Below, piece by piece: positions 1 to 10,779 of a stretch of DNA of 64,000 bases; position 1 is the stretch's first letter, and each line of letters opens with the position of its first letter. This stretch comes from Teichococcus oryzae (GTDB lineage Bacteria; Pseudomonadota; Alphaproteobacteria; Acetobacterales; Acetobacteraceae): positions 221,651 to 285,650 of the forward strand of contig NZ_VUKA01000004.1 in NCBI RefSeq assembly GCF_008386565.1, given 5' to 3'. Made by a program: the position numbers and the translations under genes. Below the pieces are notes generated by a model that worked only from the letters and a program-made list of their open reading frames with translations, was not told where the DNA came from and ran no database searches.

Positions 1-366
1 GACATCCGCCAGGCCGAGATCACGCTCGCCATCACCGGCAAGGACGGCTTCAGCCTGGAGGAATCCGGCGCGGTCGGCATCATCTCCCGCGATCCGACGG
101 ATCTGGTGGCGCAGATGATCAACCCGCACCACCAATACCCGGATGGCGCGGCGCTGTTCCTGGGCACGCCCTTCTCCCCCTCCAAGGACCGTGACGCGGC
201 GGGAATGGGCTTCACCCACCATGTCGGCGACACGGTGCGCATCGCCAGCCCGCGCCTCGGCGTGCTGGAGAACGTGACCGACCGCACCGATGCCTGCCCG
301 CCCTGGCGCTTCGGCATCGGCGCGCTGATGCAGAACCTGGCGAAGCGGGGGCTGCCCAAGGCATGA
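1..366 (+). CDS. Fumarylacetoacetate hydrolase family protein (3' part)
   Basis: The frame is open from the first base, so this is the C-terminal 121 residues of a gene that starts upstream of the window. The sequence has family features: SRDPTDLV, then HHQYPDG, then FLGTPFSP with an acidic DRDA stretch, as in fumarylacetoacetate hydrolase fold enzymes. These use a divalent metal to cleave or decarboxylate acylpyruvate-like compounds in the cytoplasm. The metal-binding acidic residues are in the missing part, so activity cannot be judged. The stop overlaps the next start as ATGA, indicating a translationally coupled operon with the alpha/beta hydrolase. Substrate unknown. Confidence 0.8.
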   Translation, partial: DIRQAEITLAITGKDGFSLEESGAVGIISRDPTDLVAQMINPHHQYPDGAALFLGTPFSPSKDRDAAGMGFTHHVGDTVRIASPRLGVLENVTDRTDACPPWRFGIGALMQNLAKRGLPKA

Positions 367-1145
367 ACCCCGGGGGCATGAACGAGGAGACCGGGCGGCT
401 CGACCGTGGCAACGGCATCGGGCTGGCCTGGGCGCGGCTGCCCGGGACCGGCCCCGGCGTGGTGTTCCTGGGCGGCTTCCGCTCCGACATGGAGGGCACC
501 AAGGCGATCGCGCTGCGCGACTGGTGCGCGGCGCAGGGCCAGGCCTTCCTGCGCTTCGATTATGCGGGCCACGGCACCAGCGGCGGCCGCTTCGAGGATG
601 GCGCGATCGGCGACTGGGCGGAGGACGCCGCCGCCCTGGTGGAGCGGCTGACGGAGGGGCCGCAGGTGCTGGTCGGCTCCTCCATGGGCGGCTGGATCGC
701 GCTGCTGCTGGCCCGCCGCATGCCGGAGCGCGTCCACGCCCTGGTCGGCATCGCCGCCGCGCCGGACTTCACCGAGAAGCTGATGTGGCCGGGCTTCACG
801 CCCGAGCACCGGGCCATTCTGGAGCGCGACGGCGTGCTGATGGCGCCGAGCCCCTATGGCCCGCCCGTGCCGCTGACCCGCCGGCTGATCGAGGAAGGCC
901 GCAACCACCTGCTGCTGGACGCGCCCATCCCGCTCGACCGGCCGGTGCGGCTGTTGCAGGGCATGCGGGATGCCGAGGTGCCGTGGCATTTCGCGCCCGA
1001 CATCGCCGCCCGCGTGACCTCGGAGGATGTGCGGGTCATCCTGGTCAAGGATGGCGACCACCGCCTGTCCCGCCCGCAGGACCTGGCCTTGATCGAGGCG
1101 GCGGTGGCGGAGGTGTCGGGCCCGCCTTCCGGCGGCGATGGATAA
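363..1145 (+). CDS. Alpha/beta hydrolase (carboxylesterase/thioesterase type)
   Basis: A 260-residue serine hydrolase. The nucleophile elbow GSSMGG lies at residues 105-110 with Ser107. Asp203 (in MRDAEVPW) and His233 (in DGDHRLS) complete a plausible triad, and FLGGF near residue 35 could form the oxyanion hole. The size and GSSMGGW elbow resemble ABHD10-like acyl-protein thioesterases and short carboxylesterases. No signal peptide, so cytoplasmic. The start overlaps the stop of the preceding FAA-hydrolase gene; a second ATG lies five codons downstream and could also be used. Both neighbours being hydrolases suggests a small catabolic operon, but the substrate is not evident. Confidence 0.85.
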   Translation: MNPGGMNEETGRLDRGNGIGLAWARLPGTGPGVVFLGGFRSDMEGTKAIALRDWCAAQGQAFLRFDYAGHGTSGGRFEDGAIGDWAEDAAALVERLTEGPQVLVGSSMGGWIALLLARRMPERVHALVGIAAAPDFTEKLMWPGFTPEHRAILERDGVLMAPSPYGPPVPLTRRLIEEGRNHLLLDAPIPLDRPVRLLQGMRDAEVPWHFAPDIAARVTSEDVRVILVKDGDHRLSRPQDLALIEAAVAEVSGPPSGGDG

Positions 1146-1671
1146 GGGCGAAGGGGCCGCTGGCCGGAAGGCCCCGATCGCCCAGCCTACCAGCCTTTTT
1201 GGCGAAACCCGGCTGGACCGTGTGCTGGGGTGGGGCGGCGTGGCCTTTTACGTGATCGCGCCCATCTTGATCGGCCTTGTCGTCCTGCGCGAGTTCCGGC
1301 CGCCAAGCGCTCATGTCGAGATCGCATGGGGCTCCGCCATCCACTCCGTGACAATCGACACCCGCCGCGCCGGGCATGGCGGCACGCCGCAGCCAGGCCT
1401 GATCCTGTGTGACAGGGAGCGCAAGCTGGTCATTTCCCGGATCACGCCCGCCATGGCACAGGCAGCTGCGCAATGCTCCGGCCCATCGATCGTCTTCAGT
1501 CAGGGCGGCTTTTTCCGCAACGCCCGCTTGCGCGCCCTGTCCTGCGAAGGCACTGGGATGCTCCGCACGCGCCACGGGATCGTCACCGCGTGGGAGATCG
1601 GCAGCGACCAGCCGAGAATCATCGCCCCTGACGGGGAGGCCTCCGTTTCCTCCGCCGCCATCTGCCACTGA
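1138..1671 (+). CDS. Hypothetical single-pass membrane protein
   Basis: A 177-residue frame starting 8 bp inside the end of the hydrolase gene, so probably coupled to it. One clear membrane segment lies near residues 30-50 (GWGGVAFYVIAPILIGLVV); the remaining 125 residues should sit on one side of the membrane and contain four cysteines. I recognise no family. Support is the overlap, the transmembrane segment and less extreme codon composition than the shadow frames on the other strand. It could still be a spurious frame. Confidence 0.5.
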   Translation: MDKGEGAAGRKAPIAQPTSLFGETRLDRVLGWGGVAFYVIAPILIGLVVLREFRPPSAHVEIAWGSAIHSVTIDTRRAGHGGTPQPGLILCDRERKLVISRITPAMAQAAAQCSGPSIVFSQGGFFRNARLRALSCEGTGMLRTRHGIVTAWEIGSDQPRIIAPDGEASVSSAAICH

Positions 1672-1723
1672 AGCGGCCGGCAGCGACCCTCCCTTCCGGG
1701 ATGCACCGCCGCGCGCCGGAGTG

Positions 1724-3277
1724 TTACCCCGTGATGCCGATCTGCCAGGGCGCGAATTCGTGCTTGCCGACGCCCAGGTCCTCGCTCTTGGTCCGCTCGC
1801 CGGACGCGACGCGCAGGATGTGCTCGAAGATCGCCTGGCCCATCTCCTGCAGGCTTTTCGTGCCGTCCAGCACCTCGCCGCAATTGATGTCCATGTCCTC
1901 CTCCAGCCGGCGGAACATCGGCGTGTTGGTGGCCAGCTTCACCGAGGGCGCCGGGCGGCAGCCGAACATGGAGCCGCGCCCGGTGGTGAAGCAGATCACG
2001 TTGGCGCCGCCCGCCACCTGACCGGTGGCCGAGACTGGGTCGAAGCCGGGGCTGTCCATGAACACGAAGCCGGATTTCGTCACCGGCTCGGCGTATTTGT
2101 ACACCTCCACCAGCGGCCCGGTGCCGCCCTTCATGGAGGAGCCGAGCGACTTCTCGAAGATGTTGGCCAGCCCGCCGGCCTGGTTGCCGGGGCTGACCAC
2201 GCCGTTGATCTGCGTGTCGCGGCCGATGGCGTATTCGTCCTTCCACCAGCGGATGCGCTCGATCAGCTTCTCACCGACCTCCCGGCTGGCGGCGCGGCGC
2301 GTCAGCGTGTGCTCGACGCCATAGATCTCGGGCGTTTCCGACAGGATGGCGGTGCCGCCATGCCGGGTCAGGATGTCCATGGCGTGCCCCAGCGCCGGGT
2401 TCGCCGTAATCGAGGAGAACCCGTCCGACCCGCCGCATTGCAGCCCGACCATGATGTGGCTGGCCGGCACGGTCTGGCGCTGGACGTTGTTGGCCTCGGC
2501 CAGCATCTCGCGCACGGCGGCGATGCCGGTTTCGATGCTTTTGCGGGTGCCGCCGGTGTCCTGCATTGTGAAGTGGCGCAGCTTCGGCCCGGCCGAGAGC
2601 CCGTGTTCCCGCATCAGCCCGTCGATCTGGTTGCGCTCGCAGCCCAGGCCGATCACCAGCACGGCGGCGACATTGGGGTGGCGGATATAGCCGGCCAGCG
2701 TCCGGCGCAGCAGCTGCATCGGCTCGCCCGACAATTCCATGCCGCAGCCGGTCTGGTGGGTGAAGGCGGCCACGCCATCCACGTTCGGGAATTCCGCCAG
2801 CCGCTCCGCCGTGAAATGGTCGGAGATGGCCTGCACCACGGTGGCGGAGCAGTTCACTGTGGACACGATGCCGATATAGTTGCGCGTGCCGACCCGCCCA
2901 TCCTCCCGGACGATGCCCTGGAAGGTCGCGCGCTCGGCTTCCGGCACCATCTCCAGCGGCTGGTAGTCGGCGCCGATGGCGTAGTCGCGGTCAAACTCGG
3001 TGAAGGCGATGTTGTGGCCGTGCAGCATGGTGCCGGCCGGCATGTCCTCGGCGGCGAAGCCGATGGTGACATTGTACTTCAGGATCGGCTCGCCCTTGCG
3101 CAGGTGCCGCGTGGCGATCTTGTAGCCGGCCTGGACCGGCTCGCGCGCCAGGACGTTCTCGCCGGGGATGGAGGTGCCGGCTTCCACCGGAATGCGCGCC
3201 ACCACGACATTGTCGTTCGGGTGCAGGCGGATCACCGGGCCGTTCAGGCGCTTGGCGGACAGATCGATCACGGACAT
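1724..3277 (-). CDS. UxaA-family altronate/galactarate dehydratase
   Basis: A 517-residue enzyme of the UxaA/GarD family, which dehydrates sugar acids (D-altronate or galactarate) to 2-keto-3-deoxy acids using iron. Residues about 10-85 form the SAF-like N-terminal domain (RLHPNDNVVVAR, then GHNIAF); the catalytic domain follows, with GRVGTRNY, HQTGCGM, IGLGCERNQ and GLQCGGSDGFS, all typical of the family. I start at the ATG at 3277, preceded by AAGAGGG at 11-nt spacing; an in-frame ATG at 3301 has no clear ribosome binding site. The Ldh-family gene lies 88 bp upstream on the same strand, so the two probably form a sugar-acid catabolic operon. Exact substrate uncertain. Confidence 0.88.
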   Translation of the reverse strand: MSVIDLSAKRLNGPVIRLHPNDNVVVARIPVEAGTSIPGENVLAREPVQAGYKIATRHLRKGEPILKYNVTIGFAAEDMPAGTMLHGHNIAFTEFDRDYAIGADYQPLEMVPEAERATFQGIVREDGRVGTRNYIGIVSTVNCSATVVQAISDHFTAERLAEFPNVDGVAAFTHQTGCGMELSGEPMQLLRRTLAGYIRHPNVAAVLVIGLGCERNQIDGLMREHGLSAGPKLRHFTMQDTGGTRKSIETGIAAVREMLAEANNVQRQTVPASHIMVGLQCGGSDGFSSITANPALGHAMDILTRHGGTAILSETPEIYGVEHTLTRRAASREVGEKLIERIRWWKDEYAIGRDTQINGVVSPGNQAGGLANIFEKSLGSSMKGGTGPLVEVYKYAEPVTKSGFVFMDSPGFDPVSATGQVAGGANVICFTTGRGSMFGCRPAPSVKLATNTPMFRRLEEDMDINCGEVLDGTKSLQEMGQAIFEHILRVASGERTKSEDLGVGKHEFAPWQIGITG

Positions 3278-3365
3278 GGGCGGGACGTCCCTCTTATTCA
3301 TCTTGTTTTCTGGCGGGCCGGGATGCGGGTCCCGGCCCCGGTCACGGGCTCAGGCGGTCATGGAC

Positions 3366-4424
3366 TCAGGCGGCCAGGGGGGCCGGCAGCTCCACGGAAT
3401 ATTGCGCGGCGATCGGGCGCAGCGCCTCCAGGATGCCGGGCGCCAGCTCGACACCCTGCGCCAGCGCCGCCTCGCGCAGCTTCAGCCCCTTCTGGCCGGG
3501 CAGGCGCACCGGCGGCATGCCGGGGCGCGGCGCCGCGGCGCGGCAGGCGGCGGCGGTGTGGCCGGTCTGCCGGGTAAAGGCATCGAGGCCGGAAAACGCC
3601 GCGGGGTCGATCACCTGCAGGAACACGCTGGCCATCATGCCGCTCGGCTTGTCGATGCGGCCATAACCGGACAGGCCCTGGGTCAGCGCCTCGGTCACCA
3701 GCGCCCAGCCATAGCCCTTCTGGCCGTGGTCGAGCCCGCCCGCCGGCAGGATGGTGCCACCCTGCTTGATGGCGTTGGGATCGTCCGTGGGGTTGCCCTC
3801 GGCATCCAGCAGCCACTTCTCGGGGAAGCGCTCGCCGCGCCCGGCCAGGCGCAGGCTCATGTTGTTGGTGGTGATGGAGGCGCTGATGTCGGTGACCACC
3901 GGCGTCCCGTCCGTCGGGTAGCCGGCGGCGAAGGGATTGGGGGAATACACCCCCTGCTTCGCGCCGAACGGCGCCACGCTGGCCGTGCCGGGCGCGGAGG
4001 AGAACAACAGGCAGACCAGTCCGCGCTCGGCGGCACGCGCCGGATACACGGCAAGGCAGCCGATATGCTGCGACCGCGCGATGGCGACCGAGCAGGTGCC
4101 GTATTGCTTCGCCCGCTCGGCGGCGAGGTCCAGCGCCTTCACCGTCAGCCAGCCGCCCGGCAGGGCGCGCCCATCCCAGGTGAGGGCGGCGCCATGGTCG
4201 GACAGCACCTCCGGATCGCCCGACAGGCGCATGTTCCCAGCGGCGATCTCCTCCATGTATTTCGGCATCAGCCCGAGGCCGTGGGTCACATGGCCCATCA
4301 GGTCGGACTCGACCAGCACCTCGGCCATGACGCGGGCCTTGTCGGCCTCGACGCCGGCGGCGGCAAAAATGCCGGCGGTGGCCGTCACCAGCGCGGCGGC
4401 CTCGAAGCGCGGCGCGGCGCTCAT
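3366..4424 (-). CDS. Ldh-family (malate/L-sulfolactate-type) NAD(P) dehydrogenase
   Basis: A 352-residue oxidoreductase of the Ldh/YlbC family, which is unrelated to Rossmann lactate dehydrogenases. The active-site histidine motif DLMGHVTHGL is at residues 41-50, and GTASVAPFG, SPNPFAAG and DISASITTNN match the NAD-binding core. Family members oxidise or reduce 2-hydroxy acids such as malate, ureidoglycolate, sulfolactate or 2,3-diketo-L-gulonate. Being upstream of a UxaA-type dehydratase on the same strand suggests a sugar-acid-derived 2-keto or 2-hydroxy acid here. Candidate control comes from the palindrome 75 bp upstream at 4499-4511. Confidence 0.87.
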   Translation of the reverse strand: MSAAPRFEAAALVTATAGIFAAAGVEADKARVMAEVLVESDLMGHVTHGLGLMPKYMEEIAAGNMRLSGDPEVLSDHGAALTWDGRALPGGWLTVKALDLAAERAKQYGTCSVAIARSQHIGCLAVYPARAAERGLVCLLFSSAPGTASVAPFGAKQGVYSPNPFAAGYPTDGTPVVTDISASITTNNMSLRLAGRGERFPEKWLLDAEGNPTDDPNAIKQGGTILPAGGLDHGQKGYGWALVTEALTQGLSGYGRIDKPSGMMASVFLQVIDPAAFSGLDAFTRQTGHTAAACRAAAPRPGMPPVRLPGQKGLKLREAALAQGVELAPGILEALRPIAAQYSVELPAPLAA

Positions 4425-4498
4425 GCCGCCTGTCCGGCCACGCCGGCGGCGCGGTTCAATCCCTTGTCCATTCCCGGACCCTTCGCAGTTTCATCCCA

Positions 4499-4511
4499 AT
4501 CATCGGATGAT
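4499..4511. promoter_or_regulatory. Candidate operator palindrome for the sugar-acid operon
   Basis: ATCATC-G-GATGAT is a perfect 6+1+6 inverted repeat, 75 bp upstream of the Ldh-family start in the only sizeable gap before that operon. Short palindromes of this shape are common binding sites for GntR/FadR-type regulators of uronate and sugar-acid operons. No regulator is encoded next to it, so the assignment is inference from position and symmetry. Confidence 0.45.
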
Positions 4512-4553
4512 CGCATGAGGACCGGGGGGGCCGCAACGCGGGGCGGTGCGGGT

Positions 4554-4910
4554 TCAGCCATGATTCCCGTCATGCCGGGCGCGGCTGTCGGCCGGCGCTT
4601 CCGCCCGCTCCTCCAGCCCGTAGTCGCGCAGCACGGCGGCGACCCGTAGCCGGTAGAAGGACAGCACCCCGTCCCGCCCTTCCGCCTGCGCTTCCCGGTG
4701 GTGGATGCGGTTGCGCCAGGCGGCCACCGCCGCCTCGTCCCGCCAGAAGGACACGGAAAGCAGCTTGTCGGGATCGGACAGGCTGCGGAAGCGCTCGATG
4801 GAGATGAAGCCGTCCATCTCGTCCAGCTCCGGCCGCAGGGCGGCGGCGAGGTCGAGATAGCGCGCCTCCCGCCCCGGCGCCGGCTTCAGTTCAAAGATCA
4901 CCGCGATCAT
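4554..4910 (-). CDS. Antibiotic biosynthesis monooxygenase (ABM) domain protein
   Basis: A 118-residue ferredoxin-like-fold protein. IAVIFELKPAPGRE, then FISIERFRSL, then LSVSFWRDEAAVAAWR is the usual ABM/DUF3291-like layout, with the conserved tryptophan pair. Family members are small dimeric haem or quinol-type monooxygenases, but many homologues have no known reaction. Start chosen at the ATG at 4910 with GGAGGG upstream; the frame stays open far beyond it, but the extension reads as a shadow of lipB. The C-terminal 20 residues are low complexity. Encoded between the sugar-acid genes and lipB with no clear functional link. Confidence 0.8.
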   Translation of the reverse strand: MIAVIFELKPAPGREARYLDLAAALRPELDEMDGFISIERFRSLSDPDKLLSVSFWRDEAAVAAWRNRIHHREAQAEGRDGVLSFYRLRVAAVLRDYGLEERAEAPADSRARHDGNHG

Positions 4911-5077
4911 GGATGGTTCCTTCCCTCCTGCGTCGTCATGGCCGGCCCGGGCGGGCAACGCTTTCCGCCCAGCGAAGGCGCCTTGGCATGATAAGCCACG
5001 CCGGCGGCGGCGGCCCATTCCGGCCAGGGGTTCATGCCATCCCGCCCGGCGCCGATGTCGCGGCGCCGGCCGAAGCC

Positions 5078-5791
5078 TCAGCCGAACACCTCGGCCCAGG
5101 CCGCCTTCAGCGCCGAATCCACCTCCTCCATGGTGGGCGTCAGGCCCAGCGCCCACAGGCTGGTGACGCCATGCTGGCGGATGCCGCAGGGCACGATGCC
5201 GCCGAAATGCGTCAGGTCCGGCTCCACATTCATCGCGATGCCGTGCCAGCTCACCCAGCGCGTCACGCGCACCCCGATGGCGGCGATCTTGTTTTCCCGC
5301 CCGCCGCCCTCGTCGACCCAGATGCCGACCCGCCCTTCGCGCCGCTCGCCCTTCACGTTGAAGCGGTCCAGCGCCCGGATGATCCATTCCTCCAGCCCGT
5401 GGACATAGGCGCGGATGTCGCGCGGCGGCACGGTGCCATGCGGCCTTTCGAGGTCCAGCATCACATAGGCGGTGCGCTGGCCGGGGCCGTGATAGGTCCA
5501 TTGCCCGCCGCGCCCGGCCTCGAACACCGGGAAGCGCGGGTCCAGCAGCCCCTCGGGCGTGGAGGAGGTGCCGGCGGTGTAGGTGGGCGGGTGCTCCACC
5601 AGCCAGACCCGCTCGGCCGCGCCTTCCTTGCGGATGGCGGCGGCATGGGCGCGCATCGCCTCCAGCGCCACGGGATAATCGGTGAAGCCGTCCGCGACCC
5701 GCCATTCGGGCCGGGGGCAGGCTGGCGCGGAAGCGGATGGAGAAATATCCGCGACGGTTGCGGTGGAGGGAGTTGTTGTTTCCATGATCAT
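5078..5791 (-). CDS. lipB: Octanoyl-[acyl-carrier-protein]:protein N-octanoyltransferase LipB
   Basis: Transfers octanoate from acyl carrier protein to the lipoyl domains of pyruvate and 2-oxoglutarate dehydrogenases and the glycine cleavage H protein. 237 residues. The catalytic cysteine is Cys202 in [16 protein letters not shown] and the partner lysine Lys168 in [23 protein letters not shown] near 94-105 is the octanoyl-binding loop. Two ATGs two codons apart could start it. The N-terminus carries about 25 extra residues rich in Ser/Thr/Ala compared with short homologues. It stands alone; lipA is not in the window. Confidence 0.95.
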   Translation of the reverse strand: MIMETTTPSTATVADISPSASAPACPRPEWRVADGFTDYPVALEAMRAHAAAIRKEGAAERVWLVEHPPTYTAGTSSTPEGLLDPRFPVFEAGRGGQWTYHGPGQRTAYVMLDLERPHGTVPPRDIRAYVHGLEEWIIRALDRFNVKGERREGRVGIWVDEGGGRENKIAAIGVRVTRWVSWHGIAMNVEPDLTHFGGIVPCGIRQHGVTSLWALGLTPTMEEVDSALKAAWAEVFG

Positions 5792-5827
5792 CGGTTATAC
5801 GCCCGGCCCTGCCTGTTATTGAACTAT

Positions 5828-5910
5828 GCGGCCATGGCGGAATGGTAGACGCGCCAGCTTGAGGTGCTGGTGGGGGCAACCCCGTGGAAGTTCGAATCTT
5901 CTTGGCCGCA
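5828..5910 (+). tRNA. tRNA-Leu (anticodon GAG)
   Basis: An 83-nt cloverleaf. The acceptor stem GCGGCCA (5828-5834) pairs with TGGCCGC (5903-5909), followed by discriminator A at 5910. The anticodon stem CCAGC/GCTGG holds loop TTGAGGT, giving anticodon GAG, which reads CUC and CUU. The long variable arm (GGGG/CCCC) is class II, as expected for leucine, and the T arm has TTCGAAT. The 3' CCA is not encoded. It lies in the gap between lipB and the malic enzyme. Confidence 0.97.
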
Positions 5911-6001
5911 TTTATCCCCTAATCGCCCCGCTTGCCATCCGGTCCCAGGTCCCTTGCGGCCCGTCGCCGGCTCCGTCATCGTCCGGGGCTCGGAGGTGCC
6001 G

Positions 6002-8263
<2,262 letters not shown>

Positions 8264-8373
8264 GGCCGCGCCGGCGCCCTGCCCCGCCGGCCGGAAGGCC
8301 TTGACGCCAGCCAAAGCCCTGGTGGCGGGCAAAGCCCCTGGCGGCGGGCACGGCGCGGCGCCATGTTTCCCGC

Positions 8374-9078
8374 ATGGCCCAGCTTCCCGCCCGCCCGGCC
8401 TCCGGCGCCGTGGCAACCTTTCTCGACCAGCTCGGCAGGATGCCGGCCGTGCATGCCGGCACGCGGCGGCTGGCGCGGCTGGTCTTCGCCATCGACGCCA
8501 CCGCCAGCCGGCAGCCCAGCTGGGACCGCGCCTGCCACCTCCAGGCCGAGATGTTCACCGCCGCCGCCGCGCATGGCGGCCTGGCCATCCAGCTGGCCTA
8601 TTACCGCGGCCATGGCGAGTTCGCGGCCACCCCCTTCCTGACCGATGGCGGCGACCTGAAGCGGCGCATGACCGGCCTCGCCTGCCTCGGCGGCCGGACC
8701 CAGATCGGCAAGGTGCTGTCGCATGCCTTGCGCGAAACCGCGCGGGATCGCGTCGCCGCCCTGGTGTTCGTGGGCGACGCGGTGGAGGAGCCGCCCGATC
8801 CGCTCTGCCACAGCGCCGGCGAGCTGGGGCTGCGCGGCACCCCGGTCTTCGCCTTCCAGGAAGGCCATGACGCAACGGCGCGGGAGGTTCTGCGGCAGGT
8901 GGCGAAGCTGTCGGGCGGCGCGCATCACGCGCTGGATGAGGGCAGCGCCGGCACCTTGCGCGACCTGCTGCGGGCCGTGGCGGTGTATGCGGCCGGCGGC
9001 CATGCGGCGCTGTCCCGCCTGCCCGGCGCCGCGGCGCGCGGGCTGGTGGCGCAGCTGCCCCCGCCCGGGAGGAGCTGA
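8374..9078 (+). CDS. VWA-like domain protein
   Basis: 234 residues with a von Willebrand factor A-type fold. The metal-ion-dependent adhesion site appears complete: FAIDATASRQ (DxTxS) near residue 40, a threonine in GGRTQIG near 105, and an aspartate in FVGDAVEE near 135. No signal peptide or membrane segment, so probably cytoplasmic. It is followed five bases later by the J-domain membrane protein, making a two-gene unit. I know of no assigned function for this pair; a role in assembling or remodelling a complex together with DnaK is a guess from the partner only. No strong ribosome binding site is visible before the ATG. Confidence 0.75.
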   Translation: MAQLPARPASGAVATFLDQLGRMPAVHAGTRRLARLVFAIDATASRQPSWDRACHLQAEMFTAAAAHGGLAIQLAYYRGHGEFAATPFLTDGGDLKRRMTGLACLGGRTQIGKVLSHALRETARDRVAALVFVGDAVEEPPDPLCHSAGELGLRGTPVFAFQEGHDATAREVLRQVAKLSGGAHHALDEGSAGTLRDLLRAVAVYAAGGHAALSRLPGAAARGLVAQLPPPGRS

Positions 9079-9083
9079 GCGCG

Positions 9084-9776
9084 ATGCCATGGCTGCTCGG
9101 CGCGTTGGGGCTGTTGCTGCTTCTGGGGCTGCTGCTGCGCGGCTTCCTGCTGGCCTCCCCGGGGCAGATCCGGCGCGCCGGGGTGTGGCTGCTGGCCGGC
9201 ATCGGCGCCGGGGCCTTTGTTGTGCTGCTGGTGACCGGCCGCATCGCGCAGGCCCTGCCGATGCTGCTGGCGGTGGCGCCGCTCGGCTGGCGGTTGTGGC
9301 GCCATTGGCGGGATGCCGGGCGCTTCGCCGCCCCTGGCACAACGGAAAGCCAAGTGGAAACGGCGACGCTGGCGATGCGGCTCGACCATGGCACGGGGCT
9401 GTTCTCGGGCCGGGTGAAGCGCGGCGGCTTCGCCGGGCGGGAACTGGGCGAGTTGAGCTTGCATGACATCCTGGCGCTGCTGGCCGATTGCGCCGCCCAT
9501 GACGCCGAAAGCGTGCCGCTGCTGGAGGCTTGGCTGGACCGGGCCCGGCCCAACTGGCGCGCCGCCGCGGCCCCGCCGGAGGGGCCGGCCATGGATCACG
9601 GGGCCGCCCTCGCGGTCCTGGGCCTGGGCGAAGGCGCGGGCGAGGAGGAGATCCGCGCCGCCCACCGAAGGTTGATGCGCCAGGCGCATCCCGATCGTGG
9701 CGGCAGCCCCAATGAAGCCGCGCGGTTGAACGCGGCGCGTGATATGCTCCTCGCGCGCAAGAAACCGCCCCGCTGA
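9084..9776 (+). CDS. Membrane protein with C-terminal J domain
   Basis: 230 residues. Two hydrophobic segments occupy about residues 2-25 and 35-70, a variable linker follows, and the last 60 residues are a J domain with the HPD motif in RQAHPDRGG, the signature needed to stimulate DnaK ATPase. Membrane-bound J proteins of this size are found in alphaproteobacteria (DjlA/TerB-related or unassigned). GGAGG precedes the start with about 10-nt spacing, inside the end of the VWA-like gene, so the two are cotranscribed. Likely role: recruiting DnaK to the inner membrane; client unknown. Confidence 0.85.
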   Translation: MPWLLGALGLLLLLGLLLRGFLLASPGQIRRAGVWLLAGIGAGAFVVLLVTGRIAQALPMLLAVAPLGWRLWRHWRDAGRFAAPGTTESQVETATLAMRLDHGTGLFSGRVKRGGFAGRELGELSLHDILALLADCAAHDAESVPLLEAWLDRARPNWRAAAAPPEGPAMDHGAALAVLGLGEGAGEEEIRAAHRRLMRQAHPDRGGSPNEAARLNAARDMLLARKKPPR

Positions 9777-9900
9777 CGCCGGCGAATTGCCGATTTCCGG
9801 TGTGCGTGGCAATTCTTGAAAGGGCCGGCCTTACTTCTGCCGCGTCTCTGCGTTCCCATGCGCGTATTGCCGATCATCGTGTCTTCGGAGGACTAGCCGC

Positions 9901-10770
9901 GTGACCAAACCCCTGAAGAAAGCCGTTCTTCCCGTCGCCGGGCTGGGCACGCGCTTCCTGCCGGCCACCAAGGCTTTGGCCAAGGAGATGCTGCCGGTGG
10001 TTGACAAGCCACTGATCCAATACGCGGTGGAGGAAGCGCGGGCCGCCGGCATCGACCAGTTCTGCTTTGTCACCGGCCGCGGCAAGACGGCCATCGTCGA
10101 GCATTTCGACGTGGCCTATGAGCTGGAGCGCACCCTGCAGGAGCGCGGCAAGGAAGACATCCTGGCCGAGCTGCGCGCCCAGTCGCAGTTGCCCGGCTCG
10201 ATCACCACCGTGCGCCAGCAGGTGCCGATGGGCCTTGGCCACGCCATCTGGTGCGCCCGCTCCTTTATCGGCGACGACCCCTTCGCCATCCTGCTGCCGG
10301 ACGACCTGATGCTGTGCAAGACCGCCTGCACGCAGCAGCTGGCCGAGGCCTATTACGAGACCGGCGGCAACGTCGTGGCCATCGAGGAAGTGCCGATGGA
10401 GCGCGTCAACAAGTATGGCGTGCTGGACGTGGCCGAGGACAAGGGCAAGCTGGTTTCCGTCAAGGGCCTGGTGGAGAAGCCGAAGCCGGAGGACGCCCCC
10501 TCCAACCTCACCGTGATCGGCCGCTATGTGCTGATGCCCGAGGTGCTGGCCTATCTCGCCAAGATGGAGAAGGGTGCCGGCGGCGAGGTGCAGCTGACCG
10601 ACGCGATGGCCAAGCTGATCGGCACCCAGCCCTTCCATGGCCTGCGCTATGAGGGCCGCCGCTTCGATTGCGGCGACAAGGTCGGCTACCTGGAGGCGCA
10701 GATCGCCTTTGCCCTGCAGCGGCCCGACATCGCCCAGGCCGTGCACGACTTCCTGCCGAAATACGTCTGA
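9901..10770 (+). CDS. galU: UTP-glucose-1-phosphate uridylyltransferase GalU
   Basis: 289 residues; makes UDP-glucose from UTP and glucose-1-phosphate. The nucleotide-binding loop PVAGLGTRFLPATKA is at about residues 11-25, followed by KEMLPVVDKP, LPDDLM and VEKPKPE, all typical of GalU. Starts at a GTG with GGAGG nine bases upstream. The 125-bp leader holds an inverted repeat, GAATTGCC at 9784-9791 and GGCAATTC at 9808-9815. First gene of galU-ugd-pgm, which together supply UDP-glucose and UDP-glucuronate for surface polysaccharide. Confidence 0.96.
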   Translation: MTKPLKKAVLPVAGLGTRFLPATKALAKEMLPVVDKPLIQYAVEEARAAGIDQFCFVTGRGKTAIVEHFDVAYELERTLQERGKEDILAELRAQSQLPGSITTVRQQVPMGLGHAIWCARSFIGDDPFAILLPDDLMLCKTACTQQLAEAYYETGGNVVAIEEVPMERVNKYGVLDVAEDKGKLVSVKGLVEKPKPEDAPSNLTVIGRYVLMPEVLAYLAKMEKGAGGEVQLTDAMAKLIGTQPFHGLRYEGRRFDCGDKVGYLEAQIAFALQRPDIAQAVHDFLPKYV

Positions 10771-10779
10771 GGCCGCGCC

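Noticed and set aside
1045-1668. Minus-strand 207-codon frame opposite the small membrane protein
   Set aside because: Low-complexity Gly/Pro-rich C-terminus, no domain; the plus-strand frame with a membrane helix is the better reading.
5864-6001. N-terminal extension of the malic enzyme through the tRNA
   Set aside because: The open frame overlaps tRNA-Leu; ATG 6002 has a ribosome binding site and the usual malic-enzyme start.
8289-8345. Near-direct repeat of about 20 bp before the VWA-like gene
   Set aside because: Only two imperfect copies (around CAAAGCCCTGGTGGCGGGC) in G+C-rich spacer; not enough to call an element.
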